From positions 186,001 through 250,000 of the forward strand of contig JBEKTD010000004.1 of NCBI GenBank assembly GCA_049516395.1: 64,000 nucleotides of DNA, in the 5' to 3' direction. A program made the position numbers and the translations under genes. How positions within the stretch are numbered: the first letter of the stretch is position 1; each line of letters begins with the position of its first letter. This DNA is from Fen-1362 sp049516395. GTDB lineage: Bacteria; Planctomycetota; Phycisphaerae; Sedimentisphaerales; Anaerobacaceae. The notes beneath the pieces are model-generated. The model saw only the letters and a program-made list of their open reading frames with translations, was not told where the DNA came from and did not search any database. Shown here in pieces: positions 15,786-24,645 of this stretch.

Positions 15786-17438
15786 TCAATTCTTTTCGAC
15801 AGGCCAGAATACCCAGTCGCCTGTATCGGCGAACCTTTTAGGTTTTCCTTTTTCATCATGGGCAATCTGTCCATTATCATCCTTTAGATTATCGCCCCAA
15901 CTGTAAAGGAGGAAATTGTCATCTGTTTTGCGATAGGCAATTGGTTTATCGCTGAAGGGGTCAACCGGAACCTGTTTAATATATCCTCGTTCTACCAGCT
16001 TATCGAGCGATTCGGGGAAGGCGCCTGTATCCTGCATGTATCTGACAAGGGCGATTATAAGAGGCGTGCTTTCGGCATAGATTTTGCATCGGAATGCGAT
16101 GAGATTGACCCTGGCCAGCGAGGGCGAAAGAAATTTAAGGAAGATGTTATTGTTCGCGATACGGTTCATTTGGAAATCGAGGTCAATTCCTTCGGCCTTT
16201 AACCGGGCGGGGGTTTTGGAAAAATTTTCATTAAAGAGTTCAACGAGGGCATTGATGGATGCAATTGTTTCGGTCTTAGTTGGCGAGAAGGGGATATTCG
16301 GAGAAAACCTTAAGGTCAAAATCAGGTCAACCATCGGGTCATGTTTGGAATTCGCGTCGCGGAACCCTGAGAAATCCAGGAATTCTATCATGCGTTTTGG
16401 GTAAAGATGAGAGGGGCCGAATTGGCTTTCGGTGAAGCAACGCTGGATTTCATCATATGCACAGAGTCGCTCTAAACTAAAATCCGGCTTGAAATTATCG
16501 CCGTCGATGAGGGTTTGAAGACGCTGCTGAAAACCGGCGAGGGCGATTGATTCAATTTTACAAGAGTCCAGGATTTGCAGAGATGTTCGCAGGGCAATGG
16601 CTTCGATGGCCGTACCAACGAGCTGCTCAACGAGTATTTTTTCGCCTTTATAATGCCTGCCGAAGCAGTAGCAGGTTTCGATATCCTGGAAAGCTGAATT
16701 AAAGTCATTGGATTGCGCGTTTAACCATGCCCGCCAGCGGAGTGCATAGGCAATTTGACGGAAAGGATAGAGGTCCGGCAGGAGAACCGACAGCATATTT
16801 TGTTCGGGGTCCTTTGACTGATATTGTTGCCAGCAGTAAGGTAATTTTGCCCCTTTGGCGACAAGGGCAAGGGGCTCCTCATTTTTGGCAAGCCATTGGC
16901 TGATAAGTTTTTTTTGCTCGTCATTGGCGTCATAAAAATTGATGCGTAAGAGTTCTTTGGCATCGTTTGCGTCCACGAGGGTTTTGACGGCCTTATTATA
17001 AAGAGGGTAGGCGTTCGTGGAGTCGTCGGCGGAGGGACGGACGATTTTGTTGAGTTGGGCGAGGTAGTCGGTTGTGATGACGGGTTTGCCTGTGAAGAAC
17101 CATGCGATGTAAAGAATGAGGAGTATTATCATCGCGGCGAGGGCCTGGAATGTTCTTGCAACGGCGGTTCGCCAGAGGGGCCGGCAGCGTTTTTTTGCGC
17201 GGCGCATAAGGATGGCGAGGATTTTAGGGTTGCCGAATTCTGATATCAACCGTTGTACTTTTTGCTCTTTTTCCTCATTAGTGGCACAATCTTTCAGATA
17301 AACTTCGAAATGGTCAATAAGCTCTTCGCGAACCTCATCGCGTGCTTTTTTGCGGTATCGCATATTTTTGATGACGAGGTTGATGTATTCGACGGCGCTA
17401 TTGGGCAGGTTTTCAAATGCTTTATCATCTTTAGCCAT
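15786..17438 (-). CDS. PadR-linked membrane protein with permease-prefix-like N-terminus
   Basis: 550 residues, function unknown. The N-terminus (residues 10-85) is an amphipathic helical region with REELIDHFEVYL and VQRLISEFGNPKILA, a pattern like the DUF1700/permease-prefix domains found beside PadR regulators. One membrane helix follows (about 93-115), then a large, probably extracytoplasmic, helical domain ending in VERGYIKQVPVDPFSDKPIAYRK, a planctomycete motif also seen at the end of pseudopilin-like and secreted proteins. It lies 45 bases downstream of the PadR gene, so the pair is probably one transcription unit under PadR control. Confidence 0.75.
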   Translation of the reverse strand: MAKDDKAFENLPNSAVEYINLVIKNMRYRKKARDEVREELIDHFEVYLKDCATNEEKEQKVQRLISEFGNPKILAILMRRAKKRCRPLWRTAVARTFQALAAMIILLILYIAWFFTGKPVITTDYLAQLNKIVRPSADDSTNAYPLYNKAVKTLVDANDAKELLRINFYDANDEQKKLISQWLAKNEEPLALVAKGAKLPYCWQQYQSKDPEQNMLSVLLPDLYPFRQIAYALRWRAWLNAQSNDFNSAFQDIETCYCFGRHYKGEKILVEQLVGTAIEAIALRTSLQILDSCKIESIALAGFQQRLQTLIDGDNFKPDFSLERLCAYDEIQRCFTESQFGPSHLYPKRMIEFLDFSGFRDANSKHDPMVDLILTLRFSPNIPFSPTKTETIASINALVELFNENFSKTPARLKAEGIDLDFQMNRIANNNIFLKFLSPSLARVNLIAFRCKIYAESTPLIIALVRYMQDTGAFPESLDKLVERGYIKQVPVDPFSDKPIAYRKTDDNFLLYSWGDNLKDDNGQIAHDEKGKPKRFADTGDWVFWPVEKN

Positions 17439-17483
17439 AACGTTGCTCCTAAGTTATTGATGCTCGGTTAACGGCTTATTCGT

Positions 17484-17825
17484 TTACGCGGGTTTAATCG
17501 CGCCGCCGAAGACGAAATCGAGGCCTGTTCGCAATTTTCGCAACTGCTCGGTCTGGCCTGAGAGATATTCTTTGCCTTTGCCGGTGATTGAGTAGTAGCG
17601 TCTTTTACGGCCTGATTTGGTGATTTCGACGCGTGCTTTGACGAGGCGTTTGGCTTCGAGGTTGTAGAGCAGGGGGTATAGGGTGCCTTTGCCCAGCGTG
17701 AGGATTTCGTCGCTGCGGTTTTCGATTGCCTGTGTCAATTCATAGCCATACATTTCGCCGCGTGAGAGAATCTGAAGCACAACGACGGGGGCGATACCTT
17801 TGAGCAACTGACTTTCAAATTTCAT
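17484..17825 (-). CDS. PadR-family transcriptional regulator
   Basis: 113 residues from ATG 17825, chosen because AAAAGGAGATTGGT precedes it. The winged-helix domain carries the PadR signature: LLKGIAPVVVLQILSRGEMYGYEL, then GKGTLYPLLYNLEAKRLVK and the wing KRRYYSITGKGKEYL. Members of this short subfamily sense a small ligand or membrane stress and repress an adjacent membrane or transporter gene. Here that target is most likely the downstream membrane protein and the gene itself. A 13-bp palindrome at 17882-17894 is a candidate operator. Confidence 0.93.
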   Translation of the reverse strand: MKFESQLLKGIAPVVVLQILSRGEMYGYELTQAIENRSDEILTLGKGTLYPLLYNLEAKRLVKARVEITKSGRKRRYYSITGKGKEYLSGQTEQLRKLRTGLDFVFGGAIKPA

Positions 17826-17881
17826 ACCAATCTCCTTTTCATAAAACATCGTATTTAGTCATACCATATTGTTATGCTTAT

Positions 17882-17894
17882 TATGTATTACATA
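17882..17894. promoter_or_regulatory. Candidate PadR operator
   Basis: TATGTATTACATA is a perfect palindrome around its central base, 57 bases upstream of the PadR start. Known PadR sites contain ATGT...ACAT half-sites, which fits autoregulation. Confidence 0.5.
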
Positions 17895-18049
17895 CTATGC
17901 GATGTCAAGTAAAATATTGAAAAAATAAAAAATATTTTTGTTGGCCACCCTATTTCATTGAGATGTTGTCTAGGGAGAAGCATAAGGCAGGGAAATATCC
18001 AATATCCAATTTTCAATATAGAATGTTAAAGTTAACGGATAAGATTGTT

Positions 18050-18655
18050 TCAGGCGTTTTTTGGGGTGATTCGGCGGGTGGCGGAAAAGCCGGAGCTAAT
18101 TGTGGCCGTGAGCATAGCCAGGAATGTAACGGCGGTAAACCAACTGGCCCAGGTTGCGGCTGGGAAGTGGGCGGATTTGATAAGGACGATTCCGACGGTT
18201 AAGGACTGGAGGAACATTTTTATTTTGCCGGAAGCGACGGCGCGAAAATCGATACCTTTGGCTTCGGCGGCGTGGCGAAGAATGGTTACATAGCCCTCTC
18301 TGCCGATAAGGATAACGGCGATACCCCAGCGAATGACGTTCATATAAGTTTCGGAAATGGTGAAGAAGGCAGGTTCGCGGATGATGGCGAAGCAGATGAA
18401 TGAGCCGCAGACGAGGATTTTGTCGGCGAGCGGGTCAAGCATACGGCCTAATTTGCTGGCGACGTTGAGTTTTCGGGCGATGGGGCCGTCGATGATGTCT
18501 GTGAGGGCGGCGATTAAGAAGACGGCAAGGGCGTTGTCGAAAACGAAGATTCTGTCTTTGGCCTGGGGGATATAGAGAAGCATACCGAGAAAGAGTATGG
18601 TCAGGACAAGCCGGCCAAAGGTCAATATGTTAGGAACCTGTTTTAGCATAGGCAA
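18050..18655 (-). CDS. pgsA: CDP-alcohol phosphatidyltransferase, probable PGP synthase
   Basis: A 201-residue inner-membrane enzyme that joins CDP-diacylglycerol to glycerol 3-phosphate, the first committed step to phosphatidylglycerol. It carries the complete CDP-OH motif D-G-x2-A-R-x8-G-x3-D-x3-D as DGPIARKLNVASKL...GRMLDPLADK (near residues 56-80). The N-terminal LKQVPNILTFGRL is the typical PgsA opening. There are about five membrane segments. It follows rimO by 30 bases on the same strand, a common pairing in bacteria. Substrate is inferred from the N-terminal motif. Confidence 0.9.
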   Translation of the reverse strand: MPMLKQVPNILTFGRLVLTILFLGMLLYIPQAKDRIFVFDNALAVFLIAALTDIIDGPIARKLNVASKLGRMLDPLADKILVCGSFICFAIIREPAFFTISETYMNVIRWGIAVILIGREGYVTILRHAAEAKGIDFRAVASGKIKMFLQSLTVGIVLIKSAHFPAATWASWFTAVTFLAMLTATISSGFSATRRITPKNA

Positions 18656-18685
18656 AGTTTACATATTGATTTGGGTAATTCAACA

Positions 18686-20020
18686 TTAAATTTTTTTGCA
18701 GAGGAGGTCGTAGTTTTTTGAGCCGGTTATTTTGGCGTTAATGAAAGAGCCGGGCGGGACGCGGCAATCGCGGATAATGCAGACGGGGTCGATATCGGGG
18801 GCCTGGCCGAAGAAGCGGGCTTTGGCGGTGTGATTTTTGTCAATGCTGTCAACGAGGCAGGTCAGTGTGTCGCCTATTCGGGATTTATTTTTGTCGAATA
18901 CGATTTTTTGCTGGGCGAGCATAAGTTTTTCGATGCGAAGTTTTTTGACGTTATCGGGAATCTGATGGGGGAGGTTGGCAGCGGGGGTTCCCTGTTCGGG
19001 GTAGAAGGGGAAACAGCCGAGGTTGTCGAAATGTGCCCATTTGAGAAAAGCGAGAAGTTCGTTGAAGCGAGCGTCTGTTTCGCCTGGGAAGCCGATGATG
19101 AAGGTGGTGCGGAGAACGCAGCCGGGGATTTTTGTTCGGAGGGTTTCGATGAGTCGGCAGATTTTGTCTTTGGAATGCGGGCGGCGCATTGCCTTGAGGA
19201 TTTGGGGGTTGATGTGCTGGAGGGGGATGTCGAAATACGGGAGGATTTTGTCGCAGGTGCCGACGGTTTCGATGAGGCGTTCGGTAATTCCCGTGGGGTA
19301 GAGGTATAAGAGTCGAATCCAGCGGAGTCGCGGGATTTTGGCGAGGTCGGAGAGCAATTTTGGAAGGGCGTCTTTAATCCCAAGGTCGCGGCCATAGGCG
19401 GTGATGTCCTGAGCGATGATATTAAGCTCGACTGCGTCTGAGGCAACGAGCTCCCGTGCTTCGGCGAGGATTAGCTGTTTTGGTTTGCTGCGTGCTTTGC
19501 CCCTGATAGCGGGGATGGTGCAGAAGGAGCATTTTTTGTTGCAGCCCTCGCTTATTCGCAGATATGCCCAGTGTGGTGGTGTGATGCGGAGTCGGGTGCG
19601 GTCGTCGTATGGGATTCTGAGGGGTGCGGTTACGGCGGAAACGGGTTTATCGGATGTGAAGGTGGATTGAATTATATCGACGATGTTGTCGCGTGATTCA
19701 AGACCGAGGACGGCGTCGATGCCTACGGTTTCATTGAGGAGGTTTTTGCCCATTCGCTGGGCGAGGCAGCCAGCAACGATGACTTTTTGGATATGGCCCT
19801 TTTGTTTTTGTTTGAGGGCGTGATTGATGGCGTCGAGGGCTTCGGCTTTGGCGGGCGCGATGAAGCCGCAGGTATTGATTACGACGACGGCGGCGTTGTC
19901 GGGGTCCTGTGTTATGCAGAAGCCGGCCTGGGCGATTTGTGCGAGCATACGTTCGCTATCGACCATATTTTTGGGACAGCCGAGAGATATAAAGCCAACG
20001 GTGATTTTCTTAGTATTCAT
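18686..20020 (-). CDS. rimO: Ribosomal protein S12 methylthiotransferase
   Basis: RimO is a radical-SAM enzyme that adds a methylthio group to a conserved Asp of ribosomal protein S12. The 444 residues hold the N-terminal UPF0004 domain with three cluster Cys (SLGCPKN, NTCGF, AGCLAQR), the radical-SAM CxxxCxxC in GCNKKCSFCTIPAIRG (near 160), PTGITERLIETV, and a C-terminal TRAM-like domain. SLGCPKNMVDSE favours RimO over MiaB. It is divergent from the gene at 20131 and shares a short promoter region with it. Confidence 0.95.
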   Translation of the reverse strand: MNTKKITVGFISLGCPKNMVDSERMLAQIAQAGFCITQDPDNAAVVVINTCGFIAPAKAEALDAINHALKQKQKGHIQKVIVAGCLAQRMGKNLLNETVGIDAVLGLESRDNIVDIIQSTFTSDKPVSAVTAPLRIPYDDRTRLRITPPHWAYLRISEGCNKKCSFCTIPAIRGKARSKPKQLILAEARELVASDAVELNIIAQDITAYGRDLGIKDALPKLLSDLAKIPRLRWIRLLYLYPTGITERLIETVGTCDKILPYFDIPLQHINPQILKAMRRPHSKDKICRLIETLRTKIPGCVLRTTFIIGFPGETDARFNELLAFLKWAHFDNLGCFPFYPEQGTPAANLPHQIPDNVKKLRIEKLMLAQQKIVFDKNKSRIGDTLTCLVDSIDKNHTAKARFFGQAPDIDPVCIIRDCRVPPGSFINAKITGSKNYDLLCKKI

Positions 20021-20040
20021 TGACTGATATAATAAAGTGT

Positions 20041-20068
20041 TTGACGGGTATCACAAGGTTGTTATACT
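20041..20068 (+). promoter_or_regulatory. Promoter for the 126-residue gene and possibly thiC
   Basis: TTGACG (20041-20046) and TATACT (20063-20068), 16 bases apart, in the divergent gap between rimO and the gene at 20131. Confidence 0.6.
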
Positions 20069-20130
20069 AAATAATAGCTTAAAATGTTTTTGAAATATGA
20101 GGAATCCATAATTTTCTGGAGGGCAGTATA

Positions 20131-20511
20131 ATGGATGAGTTTCAAGCAGGCAAGCCGGTTGGACAGAACGCAGATAAGCCGATACCGTTTGATGACGGGT
20201 TGTCGGTGTCACATTCGCCATTGGACCTTGGAGGGGGCACATCGAGCAGCGCCGCGAGTGAAGCATCTGAAGATATGCCTATGCCTGTTATAAAGGACAC
20301 GGGCAAGAAGGTGAGCTGGCCCGACCGGATTACGGGCGTCAAGAATTTCTACACGAAGCTGCATCCTGGGGCGATTGAGTTTCTGGATGAGCAGATTTGC
20401 AAGTGGCTGACGGATAACCCGGGTGTTACCATAAAGCGGACGAATGTGGTTACGGGCGATATCGTATCCAAGAAGACAGAGCCGAATATTATCATTACGG
20501 TTTGGTATTAG
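20131..20511 (+). CDS. Conserved-looking soluble protein of unknown function
   Basis: 126 residues with a strong ribosome site (CTGGAGGGCAG). The first 50 residues are flexible and rich in Ser, Gly and acidic residues. The rest looks folded: SWPDRITGVKNFYTKLHPGA, an amphipathic helix EFLDEQICKWLTDNPG, then a beta pair ending IIITVWY. No family is recognised and no signal peptide is seen. It ends 24 bases before the TPP aptamer, so thiC may be reached by readthrough from this gene's promoter as well as its own. Confidence 0.7.
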   Translation: MDEFQAGKPVGQNADKPIPFDDGLSVSHSPLDLGGGTSSSAASEASEDMPMPVIKDTGKKVSWPDRITGVKNFYTKLHPGAIEFLDEQICKWLTDNPGVTIKRTNVVTGDIVSKKTEPNIIITVWY

Positions 20512-20526
20512 CCGAGAACGTTGAGA

Positions 20527-20532
20527 TATAAT
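20527..20532 (+). promoter_or_regulatory. Possible -10 box for the thiC riboswitch transcript
   Basis: A perfect TATAAT lies about ten bases before the aptamer. The -35 region is poor (TTGGTA about 19 bases upstream), so this is only a candidate start for a thiC transcript separate from the 20131 gene. Confidence 0.4.
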
Positions 20533-20534
20533 GC

Positions 20535-20642
20535 AGTTGTTCACTAGGGGTGGCTTGTTGGATAGCAGGCCTGAGAGCAAACCCTTTGAACCTGAACAGG
20601 ATAACTATAATTAGTGGTGATGCCTGCGTAGGGAAGTGATTG
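20535..20642 (+). ncRNA. TPP (THI-box) riboswitch
   Basis: The conserved THI-box blocks occur in order: ACTAGGGGTG (about 20543-20552), CTGAGAG (20571-20577), ACCCTTTGAACCTGA (20581-20595), ACAGGATAA and GCGTAGGGAAG (20626-20636). It senses thiamine pyrophosphate. Its expression platform is the terminator hairpin at 20675-20702, so ligand binding should stop transcription before thiC. Confidence 0.95.
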
Positions 20643-20674
20643 AAGACAATCGAAAATGGCAGTGTGAGATTGAA

Positions 20675-20702
20675 ATTGCTTCCTAAATGAAGCGATTTTT
20701 TT
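20675..20702 (+). terminator. Riboswitch-controlled intrinsic terminator before thiC
   Basis: ATTGCTTC (20675-20682) pairs with GAAGCGAT (20689-20696) and is followed by a run of seven T. It lies between the TPP aptamer and the thiC ribosome site, the normal position for a transcription-attenuating platform. Confidence 0.8.
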
Positions 20703-20721
20703 GTTTTAAGGCAGTGAAAAG

Positions 20722-22044
20722 ATGGCTACACAACTTGAGATTGCTCGTTCGGGTAAGACAAGCGACGAGATGAAGTTTGTCGCAAAGGTGGAGGGCGTTG
20801 ACGCGGAGCTTGTGCGAACTGAGATTGCAGGGGGGCGGTTAGTGATACCTGCCAACAGGATTCACCTGAAGAGCAATCTGAAGCCGGCGGGGATAGGTCG
20901 GCTGCTGAAGACCAAGGTCAACGCCAATATCGGTGTAAGCAGCGTCCGCAGCACGGTGGGTGAGGAAATTGAGAAGATGCGGGTTGCGATTGAGGCGGGG
21001 GCGGACGCGATAATGGATTTGAGCACCGGGGGGGATTTGGACACGATAAGAGAAGAATTGCTGGCCCAATGTACTGTGCCTTTTGGGACGGTGCCGATTT
21101 ACCAGATGGTTTCGGACAGGACGGTTGAGGCGGTTGATGAGAAGATAATTCTTAAGGTGATTGAGAGACAGGCGAAGCAGGGGGTCGATTTTTTTACGAT
21201 TCACGCGGGCGTGCTTCGGGAATATCTGCCTTTGACGGGCAAACGAGTGATGGGGATTGTGAGCAGGGGCGGGGCGTTGTTGGCGGAGTGGATGCTTTAT
21301 CACGGCAGGCAAAATCCGCTGTATGAGATGTTCGATGAATTGTGCGCGTTGATGCGTGAATATGACGTTTGTTTTTCTTTAGGGGACGGATTGCGTCCGG
21401 GGAGTTTGGCGGACGCGACGGATGAGGCGCAAATTGCGGAACTGCGGACTCTTGGTGAATTGACACAGCGTGCAGTTGAGGCGGGATGCCAGGTTATGGT
21501 TGAGGGGCCGGGGCACGTGCCATTTGACCAGATAGAGCACAATATGAAGATTCAGCAGGAGATTTGCCATAACGCGCCGTTTTATGTTCTTGGGCCTGTG
21601 GTAACGGATATTGCGCCTGGGTATGACCATATAACGTCGGCGATAGGCGGGACGGCGGCGGCGTATTACGGGGCGTCGTTTTTGTGTTATGTTACGCCGA
21701 GGGAACATTTGGGTTTGCCGAATGCCGAGGACGTGCGGACGGGCGTGATTGCGGCGCGGATTGCGGCGCACGCGGGCGATGTGGCGAGGGGATTTGCCGG
21801 CGCGGCGGACAGGGACAGGGGATTGAGTATTGCGCGGGCGAATCTTGACTGGGACAGCCATCTGTCTCAGTCGCTGGACCCGGAGACGGCAGTGAGGATG
21901 CACGAAGAGGCGTGCAAGGGAATAAAGGAAAAGGGCAAGAGTAACGCGGATTACTGCTCGATGTGCGGCAAACAATGGTGCAGCGCGAGGATAAACAAGG
22001 AAATCCGTGAAAAATTAAAGGCACAGGGAGAGCCGAGTTATTGA
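20722..22044 (+). CDS. thiC: Phosphomethylpyrimidine synthase
   Basis: ThiC rearranges aminoimidazole ribotide to hydroxymethylpyrimidine phosphate for thiamine synthesis, using a 4Fe-4S cluster and SAM. The 440 residues match the short bacterial form. Recognisable blocks: NANIGVSSVRSTVGEEIEK, GADAIMDLSTGGDL, VMVEGPGHVPFDQIEHN, GPVVTDIAPGYDHITSAIGG, and the C-terminal cluster motif CSMCGKQWC. AAGGCAG precedes ATG. Expression is governed by the TPP riboswitch directly upstream. Confidence 0.97.
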   Translation: MATQLEIARSGKTSDEMKFVAKVEGVDAELVRTEIAGGRLVIPANRIHLKSNLKPAGIGRLLKTKVNANIGVSSVRSTVGEEIEKMRVAIEAGADAIMDLSTGGDLDTIREELLAQCTVPFGTVPIYQMVSDRTVEAVDEKIILKVIERQAKQGVDFFTIHAGVLREYLPLTGKRVMGIVSRGGALLAEWMLYHGRQNPLYEMFDELCALMREYDVCFSLGDGLRPGSLADATDEAQIAELRTLGELTQRAVEAGCQVMVEGPGHVPFDQIEHNMKIQQEICHNAPFYVLGPVVTDIAPGYDHITSAIGGTAAAYYGASFLCYVTPREHLGLPNAEDVRTGVIAARIAAHAGDVARGFAGAADRDRGLSIARANLDWDSHLSQSLDPETAVRMHEEACKGIKEKGKSNADYCSMCGKQWCSARINKEIREKLKAQGEPSY

Positions 22045-22115
22045 TGATTAAAAGTAACGCTCCTATTTACCTGCACCAGCCAACAGGTTATGTTAAACAA
22101 ATCAGCTAATCAAAA

Positions 22116-23285
22116 CTATTCTGTAACAGTGATTGTTCCGGTCATCTGGTCGTGGCCGCTTCCGCAGAAAACGTCGCAATGAAAATCGAAAGTGCCAGAT
22201 TTTTCCGGCGTGAAGCGGATTGTGCTGACTTTTTCCGGGGCGATGTCAGACCGGATGTTAAGGCCGGGGCAGTTAAATCCGTGTAATTGGTCGAGGGAGA
22301 CAAGCGAAAGTGTTACGGGAACGCCTTTTTTCAGAGTAATCTTGTCTGGTGAGTACTCGAATTTTTTGGCGGTAATTTTAATCACCTGTTCTGCGCCGGC
22401 TGAGACCACCGGCATGTCGGTTATCGCAAAATCAACGGGGCTGGTTTTGGCCTGAACCTGTCTGTAACCCAGACCCTTGTATGGGTTAGCGGCATCCCAG
22501 GGTAGCTGAATTTTTTTAGGGACAGAGTGCGGCGCGGGCAGCGGATACATAAGGCCCATCGCGGAATGGTGCACGATTTGACCTGTCATGTGGTTATTAA
22601 CCTGGTGGATGTGGCCATAGAGAACGGCGACGCTGCTGAAAGGAGTCAGAAGCTCTATCGCTTTGGCTCCGTCGGCTGTGTTCCAATCCCAGTCGGCGGC
22701 AAGGTCGAAGAGCGGGCGGTGAGTGAGGACTACAATCCGGGTGTTTTTGTCGAGTTTTTCGAGGTCGGCCTTGAGCCAGATGAGTTGCTCCTCGCCGAGG
22801 GTCGCATGCGGGTCGGAGACGTTATCGAGGGCTATAAAATGAACGCCCTTGTGGTCGAAAACATAGTGAGTTTCTAAGAAAAATTCTTTGAAGGCCTTGC
22901 CGTTGTCGAGAGAGGCATCGTGCTCGCCTGGTAAAAAATAGAGGTTCTGAACCTTCAGCTCTTTAGTGATTTCGCGAAACTCCTTCATTCGTTTTCTTCG
23001 GATTGTTTCGTCATCGGTGGTGTGAGTCAGGTCGCCTGTAAAAACAACGAAATCGGGCTGTTGTTCGAGTGCGTTTAAACCCGCAATGGCTTTTTTCAAT
23101 GTGCCGGCAAAATCAGGGTTTATGGCCGGGTTATCGAATCCCCAGTGCGTGTCGGACAACTGGGCGAAGGAAAAATTTTGCATCGGCAAATCCGTTGCTA
23201 ATGAGTCAACACTAAACAGTGTTGCACTGATTCCGGTGACCCCGACAACTTTAAGAAAATCGCGTCTATTTATCTGAGAGCACAT
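22116..23285 (-). CDS. Tat-exported metallophosphoesterase fused to a CuA-type cupredoxin
   Basis: 389 residues. The N-terminus INRRDFLKVVGVTG is a twin-arginine signal. Residues 35-265 are a calcineurin-like phosphoesterase: LSDTHWG, FTGDLTH, PGEHDAS (usual Asn of GNH replaced by Glu), LTHRPLF, GHIHQ. Residues 290-389 form a cupredoxin with the ligand set of a CuA site: LHGFNCPG (His) and, near the end, CDVFCGSGHDQM (two Cys, His, Met), as in cytochrome oxidase subunit II and nitrous oxide reductase. So a phosphoester hydrolase and a copper redox-type domain share one periplasmic chain. GAAGGGAC precedes ATG. Neighbours give no clue; the substrate is unknown. Confidence 0.87.
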   Translation of the reverse strand: MCSQINRRDFLKVVGVTGISATLFSVDSLATDLPMQNFSFAQLSDTHWGFDNPAINPDFAGTLKKAIAGLNALEQQPDFVVFTGDLTHTTDDETIRRKRMKEFREITKELKVQNLYFLPGEHDASLDNGKAFKEFFLETHYVFDHKGVHFIALDNVSDPHATLGEEQLIWLKADLEKLDKNTRIVVLTHRPLFDLAADWDWNTADGAKAIELLTPFSSVAVLYGHIHQVNNHMTGQIVHHSAMGLMYPLPAPHSVPKKIQLPWDAANPYKGLGYRQVQAKTSPVDFAITDMPVVSAGAEQVIKITAKKFEYSPDKITLKKGVPVTLSLVSLDQLHGFNCPGLNIRSDIAPEKVSTIRFTPEKSGTFDFHCDVFCGSGHDQMTGTITVTE

Positions 23286-23487
23286 AAATTTGTCCCTTCA
23301 TAATGAGTTCGATTCAGACATTACCCAAAAGTATTACACATCTGAATATAACTATGAGGTTGGGAACGCAAAATAAGGGAAATGCTTAATTTATGCTTCG
23401 CAACTGCCTAATGGGAAACAAGATTGAATCTTATAAAGAGGGGGCAGAAAAAGCCGTTGATATTTATCTGGATGATTGATGTTGTTT

Positions 23488-24618
23488 TCAGGTTTTCATT
23501 GAGTCGATTTCAAGAAAGGCGATAGGGGCGAAGATAAAGACGGGAAGCCATGCCCAGAGTTCGGGGACGATTCTGCCGAAGACGTCTTCAGTGGCGAGTA
23601 TTCTGCAGACAAAGCCGACGATAAGCGAGGCAGCGGTGATGGCGAAGCTGATTGCGATGGCGGATTTCATTGATTTGGGGTCGCGGCAAACGAGGACGGG
23701 CAGGCAGACAAGGAGCATAACGAGATTCATAATGGGGTCGGTTATTCTGAAATGTTTCTGGCTGTAAAGGTTCGCGAGGTCTTTGAGCTGGGTTCCCTGG
23801 GAGGCCAGTTGGGATAATTGCAGGGAGCTGAGGAGAGCTTTGTGCTCGGCTTTTCGTCTGATGGGGATGTCGTTTGGCGTTAAGTCGGTGCGGTAAGTGG
23901 AGAGAGGCGACCGTGAGGCGGCGGCAATTTGTCTGCCGGGCTGGTGCGAGCCGAGTTTGGGGATTGGGGTGAAAAAGCCGTCGGTGAGGAGCCATGTCTG
24001 GCTTTTGGAATCATAGGTTGCCTTGCTGGCTTCGATAATACCTGTTGGTTCCCAAAGGAGGGCGTCAGGTTTTTTGGAGCGAGTTACGACAATGAGGTCA
24101 TCAAAAGTGAAGGAAGCCACGTCGAATTTTTTTGCCGATATAAGTGAGCCGCTGGCGTCAGTTATAAACCATACTTTGTAAGATTCTTTTCCCGGGACGG
24201 CATCTGAGCCCCTGACGAGTTTTGGGCCGAGAGCGGGGATAATCAGCTCCTGGTCGATTATGAGAAAACCGGAGAACACGACGGCAAGGATAACAATGGG
24301 GGTGATAACTCTTTTTAAGCTGACACCTGAAGCCATCATAGCTATCAGTTCGTTGTATCGTACCATTTTGCCAAGCGAGAATGCGGCGGCGACGACGGTA
24401 ATCATTCCTGCGAAGTCGCGGAAATACAAAGTGCTCTGAAGCGAGTAATAAGTGATGATGTTGGTAATTACATCCATGGTATTCAGGTCGGCATGCTCGA
24501 TGAATTCGTCGATATTTGCGAAGAGGTCGATGGTTATTCGCATGCCGATAAGGACGCCAAAGGCAATAACGTAGCCGATGAGGAAGTTTTTCGCGACGTA
24601 TTTGTCTAATATTTTCAT
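23488..24618 (-). CDS. lptG: LptF/LptG family permease (second of pair)
   Basis: 376 residues with the YjgP/YjgQ layout: membrane helices near 12-32, 55-78 and 95-120, a periplasmic beta-jellyroll domain (about 140-265), then three more helices from about 280. KYVAKNFLIGYVIAF, MIASGVSLKRVITP-type and FAITAASLIVGFVCR segments fit the family. With LptF and the LptB ATPase (not in this window) it extracts LPS from the inner membrane for export. It is 27 bases downstream of the longer paralogue. Which is LptF and which LptG is assigned by order only. Confidence 0.85.
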   Translation of the reverse strand: MKILDKYVAKNFLIGYVIAFGVLIGMRITIDLFANIDEFIEHADLNTMDVITNIITYYSLQSTLYFRDFAGMITVVAAAFSLGKMVRYNELIAMMASGVSLKRVITPIVILAVVFSGFLIIDQELIIPALGPKLVRGSDAVPGKESYKVWFITDASGSLISAKKFDVASFTFDDLIVVTRSKKPDALLWEPTGIIEASKATYDSKSQTWLLTDGFFTPIPKLGSHQPGRQIAAASRSPLSTYRTDLTPNDIPIRRKAEHKALLSSLQLSQLASQGTQLKDLANLYSQKHFRITDPIMNLVMLLVCLPVLVCRDPKSMKSAIAISFAITAASLIVGFVCRILATEDVFGRIVPELWAWLPVFIFAPIAFLEIDSMKT

Positions 24619-24645
24619 TTTATTTTTTGCCGGTTTATTAAACGT

